A stretch of 64,000 bases of DNA from Bacteroides eggerthii (GTDB lineage: Bacteria > Bacteroidota > Bacteroidia > Bacteroidales > Bacteroidaceae): assembly GCF_025146565.1 (NCBI RefSeq), contig NZ_CP102258.1:3504001-3568000 (forward strand). Direction: 5' to 3'. Below are positions 25,049 to 34,569 of the stretch, one piece after another. Under the pieces are notes generated by a model. That model ran no database searches. It was not told the DNA's origin and was given only the letters and a program-made list of their open reading frames with translations. The position numbers were made by a program, and so were the translations under genes. Each line of letters begins with the position of its first letter. Within the stretch, counting starts at the first letter, position 1.

Positions 25049-25313
25049 AGATTATATTCACACCTCTTGCTATGGAGCAATGGGAGTACTGGAAGAAAAA
25101 CAATCCCAATATTGCCAAACGCATCAAAAAGATCCTTCTCAGTTGATAGAACACCCTTATACAGGAATTGCCAAGCCAGAACCTCTTAAATATGATTTAG
25201 CAGGTAAATGGTCAAGACGCATCAACGAAGAGCATCGTCTTATTTACTCTGTAAATGATGACAGGGTAGAGATTGATATACTTTCAATGAAATACCATTA
25301 CTCCAAGAAGTAA
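25045..25313 (+). pseudogene. yoeB: YoeB-family toxin gene disrupted by a 1-nt frameshift
   Basis: From the ATG at 25045 the frame encodes a normal YoeB start (MKIIFTPLAMEQWEYWKKNN, then IAKRIKKILLS) and stops at TGA 25144-25146. The rest of YoeB (IEHPYTGIAKPEPLKYDLAG, then WSRRINEEHRLIYSV and the catalytic MKYHY end) is in the frame one base back. Adding one T in the AGTTGATAG segment at 25141-25149 restores a single ~89-residue toxin with all expected blocks. No classic slippery heptamer is present, so I read it as a deletion or sequencing error rather than programmed shifting. An alternative ATG at 25038 in the second frame yields an unrelated N-terminus. Confidence 0.82.
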
Positions 25314-25551
25314 CCCAACTCTTACATATTATTAATCGCAAGGGCAGACTATCTTATATGGTCTGATGCAATGAACCTCATAAGGAAAGTGGATTATCAA
25401 TGATATTCTGTTACTTAATTCTATGACTTTATCAGTGCAGGAATTGGAAGTTGACAGAGTAACACTCACAGATTTTACAACACCCTTTAGGCTAATTAAT
25501 AACTTTCTTTTTTACCAAAGCTGAAAGGACATTCGTTTTTTTGCTTTTTCC

Positions 25552-25559
25552 TATCTTTG
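25552..25559 (+). promoter_or_regulatory. -7 box directly before the MFS gene
   Basis: TATCTTTG is an exact consensus match ending only 4 bp before the ATG at 25564, implying a nearly leaderless transcript if used. The 25314-25563 gap holds nothing else I can name. Confidence 0.4.
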
Positions 25560-25563
25560 CAGC

Positions 25564-26748
25564 ATGAAAGCTGAATTAAAAGAAAACGGCGGATTGCCCG
25601 CACATATACTTTGGACGCTTGCTATCGTAGCAGGTATTTCCGTAGCGAATTTGTACTACAACCAACCCTTGTTGAACGTGATACGTCACGAATTGGGTGT
25701 GTCCGAGTTTAAAACAAATCTCATTGCAATGATTACACAAGTTGGCTATGCATTGGGATTGCTGTTTATCGTGCCGTTAGGCGATCTTTACCAACGGAAA
25801 AAGATCATCCTGATTAACTTCACTTTACTGATATTTTCACTTATAGCCATAGCCACAGCACCCAATATCTATATCATTTGGGGAGCTTCACTCATTACCG
25901 GTATCTGCTCCATGATCCCGCAAATCTTCGTACCGATAGCCTCGCAATTCTCCCGCCCGGAGAATAAAGGACGCAACGTAGGCGTCGTCATCTCCGGCTT
26001 GCTCACCGGCATACTCGCCTCTCGTGTTATCAGTGGATTTATCGGTGAGGCATTAGGCTGGCGAGAGATGTATTTCATCGCGGCAGGCATGATGCTGCTA
26101 TGCGCCATTATAGTCCTGAAAGTCCTGCCGGACATACAGCCGAGCTTCCGGGGAAAATACGGTGACTTAATGAAATCGCTCTTTTCACTTATCAAAGACT
26201 ACCCTGCCCTACGCATCTACTCCATACGCGCCGGCATCGCATTCGGCTCTTTCTTAGCCATGTGGTCGTGTCTCGCTTTCAAAATGGGCGAAGCGCCTTT
26301 CTATGCCAACAGCGATGTAATCGGCATTTTGGGGCTGTGCGGAATAGCCGGTGCACTGACCGCATCTTTCGTTGGAAAGTATGTGAAAAAAGTAGGGATA
26401 CGCAACTTTAACTTCATTGGTTGCGGACTGATCTTGTGTGCATGGGCTTCGCTTTACTTCTGCGGAAACACATACGCCGGTATCATTGCCGGAGTTATAC
26501 TGATTGACATTGGCATGCAATGTATTCAGCTCAGTAACCAAACCAGCATATTCGACATCTGCCCTTCGGCATCCAACCGGGTAAACACCATTTTTATGAC
26601 AACCTATTTTATAGGTGGGTCATTGGGAACCTTCCTCGCCGGCAGTTGTTGGCACACATGGGGCTGGGCAGGTGTTACCGGTATAGGCGCCGGACTAACA
26701 ATGTTATCCCTCCTAATCACCATTTGCCATAAGGAAAGAATGCATTAA
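25564..26748 (+). CDS. MFS transporter
   Basis: A 394-residue inner-membrane protein with about 12 hydrophobic spans. The MFS loop 2-3 motif is visible as GDLYQRKKIILIN (~76-88), and the fourth-fifth span region has PENKGRNVGVVISGLLTGIL. NLYYNQPLLNVI in span 1 is typical of YnfM-like/arabinose-efflux-related MFS proteins in Bacteroidetes. It is likely a proton-coupled drug or metabolite exporter; the substrate is unknown. It stands alone with its own promoter. Confidence 0.85.
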   Translation: MKAELKENGGLPAHILWTLAIVAGISVANLYYNQPLLNVIRHELGVSEFKTNLIAMITQVGYALGLLFIVPLGDLYQRKKIILINFTLLIFSLIAIATAPNIYIIWGASLITGICSMIPQIFVPIASQFSRPENKGRNVGVVISGLLTGILASRVISGFIGEALGWREMYFIAAGMMLLCAIIVLKVLPDIQPSFRGKYGDLMKSLFSLIKDYPALRIYSIRAGIAFGSFLAMWSCLAFKMGEAPFYANSDVIGILGLCGIAGALTASFVGKYVKKVGIRNFNFIGCGLILCAWASLYFCGNTYAGIIAGVILIDIGMQCIQLSNQTSIFDICPSASNRVNTIFMTTYFIGGSLGTFLAGSCWHTWGWAGVTGIGAGLTMLSLLITICHKERMH

Positions 26749-26808
26749 CAAGACTTTACCCTGTTTAGGCAATCCTCTCTTTTTTTTATAAAATAAGTTT
26801 CGATATGT

Positions 26809-26839
26809 TTTGTTTTTCTTTATAAAAGTTATATATTTG
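26809..26839 (+). promoter_or_regulatory. Strong-consensus promoter of the 26887 membrane-protein gene
   Basis: TTTG (26809-26812), exactly 19 bp, then TATATTTG (26832-26839): a full match to the Bacteroides -33/-7 consensus. The leader is about 40 nt. Confidence 0.7.
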
Positions 26840-26886
26840 TCAGAAATGACATAAATAAGTAAATATTCATCAAAAATTATCTTGCT

Positions 26887-27519
26887 ATGGACGCACAACG
26901 GAAAATTACAGTAGCCGGAGTTATCTCCGAAGGTATCGGTTTAGGCATTAAAAATGCAATATCCATGTTGGGAGCTACCATACTTTGGCTGCTTACAATC
27001 TGGATTCCCTATTTAAATGTAGGTACTACAATCGCCATGACAACTATTCCTATTGAGCTGAGTAAAGGAAGGGTCATTTCTCCCCTATTCATTTTTGATG
27101 GGAAATACCGTAAGTTCATGGGAGAATACTTCACTTTGATAGGTTTGATGTATCTTGCCATTATTCCCGCCCTATTTTTCATGATTGTACCGGGCATCAT
27201 CATATCCATAGGTTGGTCACTTGCAATTTATATCCTACTCGATAAAGGCGTGGCTCCGGGCGAAGCCATGATTCAAAGCAACAAGGCCACTTATGGTTAC
27301 AAGTGGACCATCTTCGGCGTATCGCTTTTACTGGGAGTGGCGTTTTATATCCTTTTGTGGATTATATTTGCCATTGCAGACGGCGGATTCGCAATGTTCC
27401 TCCTGTTCCTTGTAAGCATTGTCTACACCGTAGCAGCACTCGGATGCAGTGCCGTTATCTATCGTGACCTGACAGCAGAGCCCAAGCCGGAAACAATGGA
27501 AACCGTAGTAGAAGTATAA
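26887..27519 (+). CDS. Membrane protein of unknown function (DUF975/YciC-like)
   Basis: A 210-residue integral membrane protein with about five to six spans (SMLGATILWLLTIWIPYL, YFTLIGLMYLAIIPALFFMI, PGIIISIGWSLAIYILLDKG, IFGVSLLLGVAFYILLWIIF, MFLLFLVSIVYTVAALGC). The N-terminal block VISEGIGLGIKNAISMLG and the mid-protein GEAMIQSNKATYGYKWTIF resemble DUF975/YciC-type proteins. I am not sure of the family. It ends with an acidic cytoplasmic tail. It appears monocistronic: good promoter upstream, hairpin downstream. Confidence 0.6.
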   Translation: MDAQRKITVAGVISEGIGLGIKNAISMLGATILWLLTIWIPYLNVGTTIAMTTIPIELSKGRVISPLFIFDGKYRKFMGEYFTLIGLMYLAIIPALFFMIVPGIIISIGWSLAIYILLDKGVAPGEAMIQSNKATYGYKWTIFGVSLLLGVAFYILLWIIFAIADGGFAMFLLFLVSIVYTVAALGCSAVIYRDLTAEPKPETMETVVEV

Positions 27520-27543
27520 AATACTATTGAAAAACACCAAAGC

Positions 27544-27589
27544 CCCTTTTCACTGCCTCATACCACAAGAAAATTGGCAGTGGAAAGGG
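27544..27589 (+). terminator. Hairpin after the 26887 membrane-protein gene
   Basis: CCCTTTTCACTGCC pairs with GGCAGTGGAAAGGG (one G:U) as a 14-bp stem with an 18-nt loop, 24 bp after the stop. It is followed by ATTTCTT rather than a clean T-run. Confidence 0.65.
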
Positions 27590-27764
27590 ATTTCTTCATA
27601 AGCCCTACACATCCCCGAAACATCAATGCAGACTCAGAGCTGCTGTTAAAATTCCAAGTAAACGCAAAGAATTAATAATATTTATTTGCAGAAAAGAAAA
27701 AAGAAAAAGGATTCGGCTGTTTTGTTATATTTTTGCCGCATTATATTTTATAGCAACATAGCGC

Positions 27765-29201
27765 ATGAGTCCAACAAAGAAAATTCCTTCTCCTATCGTA
27801 TCCCTTTTCCCCATCATTATTTTAATAGGAATGTTGTTTGCCACTATCCGCACTTTTGGAAGCGATGCTCTAAATGGCGGAAGTCAGGTGTCCCTGCTCA
27901 CCACTACGGCAGTTTGCATATTCATCGGAATAACATTCTACCGGATTCCTTGGAAAGATTATGAAATAGCCATTACCAATAACATCGCAGGCGTATCCTC
28001 CGCCATTATCATACTGTTGATTATCGGCGCGCTAAGTGGCGCATGGATGATCAGCGGTGTAGTCCCCACCCTCATTTACTACGGAATGAAGATTATACAC
28101 CCGGACTTCTTCCTCACCTCTACCTGCATCATCTGTGCATTGGTGTCAATCATGACGGGAAGCTCATGGACCACAATAGCAACCATCGGCATCGCTCTTT
28201 TAGGAATAGGAAAAGCACAGGGATTCGAGGAAGGCTGGATTGCAGGAGCCATTATTTCAGGAGCTTACTTTGGCGACAAGGTTTCACCGCTGTCAGATAC
28301 TACGGTGCTTGCCTCCTCGGTCACTGACACTCCGCTGTTCCGCCATATCCGCTATATGATGATTACCACCATTCCGTCGCTCGTCATCACTCTTATCATA
28401 TTTACGGTAATGGGATTCACGTACGAAACCAGTGGTACAGAACAAATAGCCGAGTTTGCGGCATCATTGAATAGCCGATTCCACATCACTCCCTGGCTGC
28501 TGATTGTCCCGGTGGCTACCGGAATCTTGATTGCACGCAAAATGCCCTCTATCATCACCTTGTTCCTGTCCACCCTGCTGGCTGCCGCCTTTGCCATCAT
28601 ATTCCAGCCCGACCTGCTTTATGAGATTTCCGGAAGCAACGGGCTGTTTAAGGGAACGATAATGAGCCTATACGGCAGTACCAGCCTGCAAAGTGATAGT
28701 GCCATGCTGACAGAGCTGATTGCCACACGAGGCATGGCAGGAATGATGAATACCATTTGGCTGATACTTTGCGCCATGTGTTTCGGCGGCGCAATGACAG
28801 CGAGCGGCATGCTGGGAAGCATCACATCCGTATTTGTACGATTCATGAAAAGCACTGTCAGCGTTGTGGCATCGACTGTCGGTTCAGGACTATTCCTCAA
28901 CCTTGCTACGGCAGACCAGTACATCAGCATCATCCTGACCGGAAACATGTTCAGCAACATCTATGAAAAGAAAGGGTATGAAAGCCGCCTGTTGAGCCGC
29001 ACAACGGAAGATGCCGTCACCGTAACTTCGGTTCTCATCCCCTGGAACACATGCGGAATGACACAAGCTACTATTCTGAGCGTGTCCACGCTGACCTATC
29101 TCCCTTACTGCTTTTTCAATCTTATCAGTCCACTCATGAGTATCCTCATTGCAGCCACCGGATATAAAATAATTAAAAAAACAGTGAACAATCCCGGTTA
29201 G
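27765..29201 (+). CDS. nhaC: NhaC-family Na+/H+ antiporter
   Basis: A 478-residue inner-membrane antiporter exchanging sodium for protons. It has about 11-12 hydrophobic spans and NhaC hallmarks: GALSGAWMISGVVPTLIYYG, MTGSSWTTIATIGIALLGIG, GAIISGAYFGDKVSPLSDTT (polar ion-path region, ~160-180) and LATADQYISIILTGNMF. NhaC relatives also include malate:lactate antiporters, so cation specificity is an inference. It is transcribed alone, ahead of the DUF4251 gene 62 bp downstream. Confidence 0.88.
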   Translation: MSPTKKIPSPIVSLFPIIILIGMLFATIRTFGSDALNGGSQVSLLTTTAVCIFIGITFYRIPWKDYEIAITNNIAGVSSAIIILLIIGALSGAWMISGVVPTLIYYGMKIIHPDFFLTSTCIICALVSIMTGSSWTTIATIGIALLGIGKAQGFEEGWIAGAIISGAYFGDKVSPLSDTTVLASSVTDTPLFRHIRYMMITTIPSLVITLIIFTVMGFTYETSGTEQIAEFAASLNSRFHITPWLLIVPVATGILIARKMPSIITLFLSTLLAAAFAIIFQPDLLYEISGSNGLFKGTIMSLYGSTSLQSDSAMLTELIATRGMAGMMNTIWLILCAMCFGGAMTASGMLGSITSVFVRFMKSTVSVVASTVGSGLFLNLATADQYISIILTGNMFSNIYEKKGYESRLLSRTTEDAVTVTSVLIPWNTCGMTQATILSVSTLTYLPYCFFNLISPLMSILIAATGYKIIKKTVNNPG

Positions 29202-29263
29202 GCATTGTTCTTGCAATAAACTTATAACGAACAATATAATTTAAACCTAAACAAGAATTAAGT

Positions 29264-29854
29264 ATGAAAAAGTTTATTGCATTAGCAGCATTAGTATTGG
29301 TAAGCATGGTGACAACCACCATGTATGCACAAGAGAGTAGCACACAACGTCGTGCAGACCGCAAAGCCCAAAGAGACGCAGAACGCGCCCGCCTGAAAGC
29401 GGAACAACAGGCAGCCGATGCCGTTTCCTACGATGACGCCGTAGCAGCACTGAAAGCACAGCAATTTGTATTGGAAGCCAATCAGGTGATGTTCCGCAAC
29501 GGGCAAACGGCTTTTGTTACTTCCAACACCAACTTTGTATTGGTGAATCAGGGACGAGGCACCGTACAGGTAGCTTTCAACACTGTTTATCCCGGTCCTA
29601 ACGGTATTGGAGGTGTGACAGTAGACGGTACCGTATCGGACATAAAAACATCTACCGACAAACGTGGCAACATAAATTGCAGCTTCAGCATTCAGGGCAT
29701 CGGTATCTCCGCCCAGATATTCCTTACCCTGACTAATGGCGACAACAACGCAACCGTTACTATCAACCCTAACTTCAACTCCAACACGATGACTTTAAGT
29801 GGTAGTCTGCTGCCGTTGAACCAATCGAATATCTTCAAGGGACGTTCCTGGTAA
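29264..29854 (+). CDS. DUF4251-family exported protein
   Basis: A 196-residue exported protein. The signal peptide ends near TTTMYAQ (residue ~22). A charged helical linker (RRADRKAQRDAERARLKAEQ) follows, then the DUF4251 domain from about residue 55: VAALKAQQFVLEANQVMF, TNFVLVNQGRGTVQVAFN and a GNINCSFSIQGIGISAQIFL strand. The family is common in Bacteroidales and its function is unknown to me. A clear terminator follows the stop. Confidence 0.82.
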   Translation: MKKFIALAALVLVSMVTTTMYAQESSTQRRADRKAQRDAERARLKAEQQAADAVSYDDAVAALKAQQFVLEANQVMFRNGQTAFVTSNTNFVLVNQGRGTVQVAFNTVYPGPNGIGGVTVDGTVSDIKTSTDKRGNINCSFSIQGIGISAQIFLTLTNGDNNATVTINPNFNSNTMTLSGSLLPLNQSNIFKGRSW

Positions 29855-29879
29855 ACCCCACTGCAATATATATACTCTC

Positions 29880-29932
29880 AACTCCGCTGCAAATCACTTA
29901 AAAAGTGTACATTTGCAACGGAGTTTCTTTTT
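29880..29932 (+). terminator. Rho-independent terminator after the DUF4251 gene
   Basis: AACTCCGCTGCAAAT pairs with ATTTGCAACGGAGTT (one G:U) as a 15-bp stem, followed by TCTTTTTTT. It ends about 20 bp before the response-regulator start, so that gene may have its own promoter overlapping the hairpin. Confidence 0.85.
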
Positions 29933-29952
29933 TTAATGCGCCAATGACTATT

Positions 29953-30615
29953 ATGAGAGAATTTATCATCGCTGACAATCAAGATATAACCAAAGCAGGC
30001 ATGATGTTTCTGCTAAGCCGGCAGAAAGACACTGCCTTGCTGCTGGAAGCCGACAACAAAGCGGAACTCATACAACAGTTACGGCTGCACCCCGGAGCAG
30101 TGGTAATACTGGATTATACCTCGTTTGACTTTGTCAGTTCCGACGAATTGATTGTATTGCACGAACGTTTCAAAGAGGCGGACTGGCTGTTGTTCTCCGA
30201 CGAACTGAGCATCGGATTCCTACGACAAGTACTGTTCAGCAGCATGTCATTCGGAGTAGTGCTAAAGGACAATTCCAAAGAAGAGATACTCACCGCCCTG
30301 CAATGCGCTTCGCGTAAAGAGCGTTTCATTTGCAACCACGTCAGTAACTTGCTGCTGTCAGGAAACAGTCAGACATCCCTCCTCCACCCCATTCAGCAAA
30401 ACGACCTGCTGACATCGGCCGAACGAAGCATCCTGAAAGAAATCGCATTAGGAAAAACCACTAAAGAAATTGCAGTTGAAAGAAACCTCAGCTTTCATAC
30501 CATAAACAGCCACCGGAAGAATATTTTCAGAAAGTTGGGCGTGAACAACGCACACGAAGCTACCAAATACGCTATGAAAGCGGGTATTGTGGATTTAGTG
30601 GAATACTATATTTAA
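29953..30615 (+). CDS. NarL/LuxR-type response regulator
   Basis: A 220-residue regulator from the ATG at 29953 ([17 protein letters not shown]); ATGs at 29944 and 29905 are possible but add no family sequence. The receiver domain has the acidic pocket (ADNQD), the phospho-acceptor Asp in VVILDYTSF (~54) and the Lys of VVLKDN (~105). The C-terminal LuxR helix-turn-helix is at ~155-215: [20 protein letters not shown] and [19 protein letters not shown]. No histidine kinase lies nearby, so it is an orphan regulator. Its 3' end overlaps the mnmA 3' end by 44 bp. Confidence 0.88.
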   Translation: MREFIIADNQDITKAGMMFLLSRQKDTALLLEADNKAELIQQLRLHPGAVVILDYTSFDFVSSDELIVLHERFKEADWLLFSDELSIGFLRQVLFSSMSFGVVLKDNSKEEILTALQCASRKERFICNHVSNLLLSGNSQTSLLHPIQQNDLLTSAERSILKEIALGKTTKEIAVERNLSFHTINSHRKNIFRKLGVNNAHEATKYAMKAGIVDLVEYYI

Positions 30616-31669
30616 TTTCTCCACTTCCGATGCACAGTCTGGAAGCCTCATCATACACAACGCCAAATTGCCCCGGAGCTATCCCCTGTAACTTCTCTTC
30701 GGAAACAATCCGGTAGCCGTCCCCGTCCTGCAACAGTTTGCCGCCGATAAAATCAGGAGTATGGCGTATCTTGAATGTTACCGGAATCTCCCCTTCCACT
30801 CCCTCCCAAGGATTTTCCGTAATGAAATGAAAATCCTGCATACTGAACTCATACCCGTATTGTTGCTCCGTTTCATATCCACGTGACACATAAATCACAT
30901 TTTCATCCGTATCTTTACGAACCACAAACCAGGGGCCTCCGCCCAATCCCAGCCCCTTACGCTGGCCGATAGTATGAAACCAGTAGCCGCGATGGGTTCC
31001 CAGTATCTTTCCCGTTTCCAGTTCAATAATCCGACCTTCTTTTTCACCCAAAAAGCGACGGACAAAGTCGTTGTAGTTAATCCTCCCCAAGAAGCAGATG
31101 CCCTGGCTGTCACGTCGGCGGGCACTGGGTAACTTCGCTTTCAAAGCGATGTCGCGCACTTCCTGTTTCATCAGTCCGCCCAACGGAAACATCAGTTTGG
31201 AAACTTGCAGATAGTCTATCTGCGCAAGAAAGTCCGTTTGGTCTTTCACCGGATCGAGGGCCGTTCCCAGCCAAACCTTCCCATTCTGCAGAATGGTAGC
31301 AGCATAATGCCCGGTTGCCGTAAAATCGAAATCCTTACCGGCGTACCGTTCAAAACAACCGAACTTAATGAGCTTATTGCACATCACATCCGGATTCGGA
31401 GTAAGTCCCCTACGCACTTTGTCAATGGCATAAGCAGCCACATTGTCCCAATACTCCCGATGCAAATCAACAACCTCCAGTGAAAGGCCGTAACGGCGGG
31501 CTACGGCGGAAGCCATCTCCAAGTCTTCCTCCGCCGAACAATCCATATAGTCGGCATCGTCTTTCCCTATTTTTATATAAAACAACGAAGGGCGATGCCC
31601 CTGCTCACAAAGGAGGTGCACGACAACAGAACTGTCGACACCTCCGGATAATAAGACGGCAATATTCAT
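30572..31669 (-). CDS. mnmA: tRNA-specific 2-thiouridylase MnmA
   Basis: Thiolates U34 of Lys, Glu and Gln tRNAs using a relayed persulfide. The 365-residue product begins with the PP-loop SGGVDSS (8-14). The first catalytic Cys is in [12 protein letters not shown] and the second in [12 protein letters not shown], giving the normal pair. Other matches are [27 protein letters not shown] and the [16 protein letters not shown] motif. The last 15 codons overlap the convergent response-regulator gene. Bacteroides species often carry two mnmA genes; which copy this is cannot be told here. Confidence 0.93.
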   Translation of the reverse strand: MNIAVLLSGGVDSSVVVHLLCEQGHRPSLFYIKIGKDDADYMDCSAEEDLEMASAVARRYGLSLEVVDLHREYWDNVAAYAIDKVRRGLTPNPDVMCNKLIKFGCFERYAGKDFDFTATGHYAATILQNGKVWLGTALDPVKDQTDFLAQIDYLQVSKLMFPLGGLMKQEVRDIALKAKLPSARRRDSQGICFLGRINYNDFVRRFLGEKEGRIIELETGKILGTHRGYWFHTIGQRKGLGLGGGPWFVVRKDTDENVIYVSRGYETEQQYGYEFSMQDFHFITENPWEGVEGEIPVTFKIRHTPDFIGGKLLQDGDGYRIVSEEKLQGIAPGQFGVVYDEASRLCIGSGEIKYSIPLNPQYPLS

Positions 31670-31744
31670 ACTAAAACAATGTATCTAAAATTTCATCCGA
31701 CAAAAAATTAATTCTATCGGACGATATGTACTTTTCATCCGAGA

Positions 31745-33031
31745 TTAAATCTTCTCCAACGCCTGTGACACATCATCCAACAAATCATCAATGTGTTCCG
31801 TCCCAATGGAAAGGCGCACAGTTCCCGGCTTGATGCCTTGCTCTGCCAACTCCTGTTCGCTCAACTGCGAATGGGTAGTAGTTGCCGGATGTATTACAAG
31901 CGACTTTACATCCGCCACATTTGCCAATAATGAGAAGATCTGCAAATTGTCAATGAACGCCTGAGCTTCTTTCACCCCGCCTTTAACCTCAAAGGTGAAA
32001 ATGGAACCGGCGCCTTTCGGGAAATATTTCCGGTATAATGCATGATCCGGATGATTCGGCAAAGACGGATGGTTCACTGCTATCACTTTGGGATGCCTTT
32101 CTAAGAAATCAACAACTTTCAGAGCGTTCTCCACATGGCGCTCCACACGCAAAGAAAGAGTCTCCAAGCCTTGCAGCAGGATAAACGCGTTGAACGGGCT
32201 GATAGCAGCGCCGGTGTCACGCAATAGAACGGCGCGAATACGGACAGCATATGCCGCCGCACCTGCCGCGTCAACAAAACGCACACCATGATAGCTTGGA
32301 TCGGGCTCGGTCAATTGCGGGAACTTACCGGAAGCCACCCAGTCGAACTTACCGCTATCAACAATAACACCGCCTAAAGAAGTGCCATGCCCGCCAATAA
32401 ACTTAGTGGCGGAATGTACCACAATATCAGCGCCATGTTCAATAGGACGGATCAGGAAAGGAGTACCGAAAGTGTTGTCGACAATCAAAGGGATTCCATG
32501 ACGATGAGCAATCCCGGCAACCGCATCAATATCAATGATGTTCGAATTGGGATTTCCCAATGTTTCTATAAAGACTGCTTTCGTATTTTCCTGAATAGCC
32601 TTCTCGAAATTGGACAAATCGTCCGGAGCTACAAAAGTGGTCGTAACGCCATAAGAGGGCAATGTATGCGCCAGCAGATTGTACGTTCCGCCATAAATGG
32701 TCTTGGCAGCCACAATGTGATCGCCTGCACGCGTAATATTCTCAAAAGCATAGGTCAGAGCTGCCGCACCGGAAGCAACCGCCAACCCCGCAATACCTCC
32801 CTCAAGAGCTGCAATGCGTTGTTCGAGCACCCCTTGTGTGGGATTTGTCAGTCTGCCGTAGATATTACCCGGATCTTGCAACCCAAAGCGGGCCGCTGCA
32901 TGAGCCGAGTCATGAAACACGTACGAAGTAGTCTGATAGATAGGTACGGCCCGCGCATCGGTCGACGGATCCGGCTGTTCCTGTCCCACATGAAGTTGCA
33001 GCGTCTCAAAATGTAATTTCTTTGTTTTCAT
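31745..33031 (-). CDS. metY: O-acetylhomoserine sulfhydrylase
   Basis: PLP-dependent enzyme making homocysteine (or methionine) from O-acetylhomoserine and sulfide or methanethiol. I start at ATG 33031 ([20 protein letters not shown]); another ATG lies two codons upstream. The 428-residue product has the Cys/Met-metabolism signature: [20 protein letters not shown], the cofactor stacking Tyr in TIYGGTYN, and the PLP-lysine in [17 protein letters not shown] (~205-220). Length (~430) fits MetY rather than the shorter MetB/MetC. Its product homocysteine is the substrate of the metH product encoded 12 kb away. Confidence 0.92.
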   Translation of the reverse strand: MKTKKLHFETLQLHVGQEQPDPSTDARAVPIYQTTSYVFHDSAHAAARFGLQDPGNIYGRLTNPTQGVLEQRIAALEGGIAGLAVASGAAALTYAFENITRAGDHIVAAKTIYGGTYNLLAHTLPSYGVTTTFVAPDDLSNFEKAIQENTKAVFIETLGNPNSNIIDIDAVAGIAHRHGIPLIVDNTFGTPFLIRPIEHGADIVVHSATKFIGGHGTSLGGVIVDSGKFDWVASGKFPQLTEPDPSYHGVRFVDAAGAAAYAVRIRAVLLRDTGAAISPFNAFILLQGLETLSLRVERHVENALKVVDFLERHPKVIAVNHPSLPNHPDHALYRKYFPKGAGSIFTFEVKGGVKEAQAFIDNLQIFSLLANVADVKSLVIHPATTTHSQLSEQELAEQGIKPGTVRLSIGTEHIDDLLDDVSQALEKI

Positions 33032-33078
33032 CGTCATTTGTATTTATAAGTGAATAAATTCTCCTTGCTTGGATGTTG

Positions 33079-33086
33079 CAAAGATA
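33079..33086 (-). promoter_or_regulatory. Bacteroides -7 box for metY
   Basis: On the minus strand this reads TATCTTTG, an exact match 47 bp before the ATG at 33031. No -33 element at the standard spacing is evident. Confidence 0.45.
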
Positions 33087-33138
33087 AAGGGATAAAACAA
33101 AGCAGCCTATGACACATGATAGGGAATTTTATACCATA

Positions 33139-33173
33139 TTTGTGGTAGATACAAGAACTATTCGCTATTTTTG
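33139..33173 (+). promoter_or_regulatory. Promoter of the S41-like lipoprotein operon
   Basis: TTTG (33139-33142) and TATTTTTG (33166-33173) are 23 bp apart, slightly wide of the usual spacing. The leader to the ATG at 33203 is about 25 nt. Confidence 0.5.
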
Positions 33174-33202
33174 TGGGCGAAAACCAAATGATATAGAGAC
33201 TG

Positions 33203-34564
33203 ATGAAAAGAAGGAAGCTGTTACTTTTCCCTCTGCTGGGACTTATTGCATTGACAAGCCTGTGCTCCTGTGGAGAAGATCGCTGGAAAGAATACTACCC
33301 GCTGACAGGACGCGACCTGTGGATAGATAGCCTGATGAGGGAAGTCTACCTATGGTATGAGGACATTCCTCCTTCTAAAGGTCTGAACTATTTTCAAAAT
33401 CCGGAGACTTTCCTGAAGAGTATCCTATCGAAGAATGACAAAGGCTTTTCGACCGTCGATACCATAATGGATACCCCTCTGCCAAGCTACGGCTTTGACT
33501 ATACATTATATAAAGTTGCCACCAGCGACACCACTTACAACGCACTTGTCTCTTACGTGGCAAATGGTTCTCCGGCAGCAGAAGCCGGACTGCAACGAGG
33601 CAACTGGATAATGCTCGTAGACGGTGACTCCATCACCAAAAAGACGGAAGAGAGACTGACAGACGGCGGTACACGAACGTTGCGTATCGGAAAGTATGTG
33701 ATAGTAAAGGATGAAGACGACGAAAGCATAGGAATGATACAGGCAATCGGCGACATCGCCTTACCCGCCGTACGGCCTGTAACGGAAAGCGCAATTCATA
33801 CAACCAAGTTTGTACAACTGGACGGTACGGACCATAAAATAGCCTACCTTGCATATAATACCTTCACCGCCGGAACTGCGGAAAACAGCGAAGCATATAA
33901 CAATGAATTGCGTGCTTTCTCCCAGCAATGCCAACAATTCGGCATTAATAACTTTATACTCGACCTCCGTTACAATCCCGGTGGAGAAATGGAATGTGTG
34001 CAACTCCTTGCCGATATGCTTGTGCCTGCCGATAAACTGGAAAGTCCTTTCGCTTTCCTGCAATACAATGACAAGCAAAGCAGCAGAAATCATGACCTGA
34101 TATTGGACTCCCAACTCCTGCAAGGCGGAGCCAACCTAAACCTGTCCAAAGTTTATATCATCACCGGCGGAACTACGGCAGGCGCTGCGGAAATGCTTAT
34201 CAACTGCCTGAAACCCTACATGACAGTAGTCCTCATCGGGCAAACTACTAAAGGTGAAAATGTAGCTACGGAAACTTTCATCAATCCCAAATATCCCTGG
34301 GCAGTACGCCCGGTGGTATGCGAAGTGTTCAATGCCAACGGAGAAGCCGATTACAGCACAGGTTTCAAACCGGACCTCTCCATTAACGAAACATCCTATT
34401 TGCAGTACTATCTTCCTTTAGGAGATTTTAATGAAATTTTGTTCAATACTGCAATGGGAATTATTGCAGGCGCCATTGAACTGCCGGAAGCCCAAACAAG
34501 AGAGACCTCTGTCAAGAGTTTCGCCACCCCAAAGAATACCCGCAAGGGGCTGATTATAAAATAA
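33203..34564 (+). CDS. S41 peptidase-like lipoprotein, catalytic dyad apparently lost
   Basis: A 453-residue exported lipoprotein with the layout of C-terminal processing peptidases: lipobox SLCSC (Cys ~23), an N-terminal helical part, a PDZ-like domain at ~95-160 (YVANGSPAAEAGLQRGNWIM) and the S41 core from ~210 (DHKIAYLAYNTFTAG, NNFILDLRYNPGGEM). Where active family members read TASASE, with the nucleophile Ser, this protein reads TAGAAE. Where they carry a Lys in a TTxGK motif it reads TTKGEN. Both catalytic positions therefore look substituted. It is probably a binding or scaffolding protein. A second lipoprotein gene follows 5 bp downstream. Confidence 0.85.
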   Translation: MKRRKLLLFPLLGLIALTSLCSCGEDRWKEYYPLTGRDLWIDSLMREVYLWYEDIPPSKGLNYFQNPETFLKSILSKNDKGFSTVDTIMDTPLPSYGFDYTLYKVATSDTTYNALVSYVANGSPAAEAGLQRGNWIMLVDGDSITKKTEERLTDGGTRTLRIGKYVIVKDEDDESIGMIQAIGDIALPAVRPVTESAIHTTKFVQLDGTDHKIAYLAYNTFTAGTAENSEAYNNELRAFSQQCQQFGINNFILDLRYNPGGEMECVQLLADMLVPADKLESPFAFLQYNDKQSSRNHDLILDSQLLQGGANLNLSKVYIITGGTTAGAAEMLINCLKPYMTVVLIGQTTKGENVATETFINPKYPWAVRPVVCEVFNANGEADYSTGFKPDLSINETSYLQYYLPLGDFNEILFNTAMGIIAGAIELPEAQTRETSVKSFATPKNTRKGLIIK

Positions 34565-34569
34565 CAGGA

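Noticed and set aside
25038..25313. Independent small gene starting MNYEDYIHTSCYG
   Set aside because: Its first ~35 codons are the out-of-frame reading of the antitoxin end and the YoeB N-terminus; only the YoeB tail is family-like.
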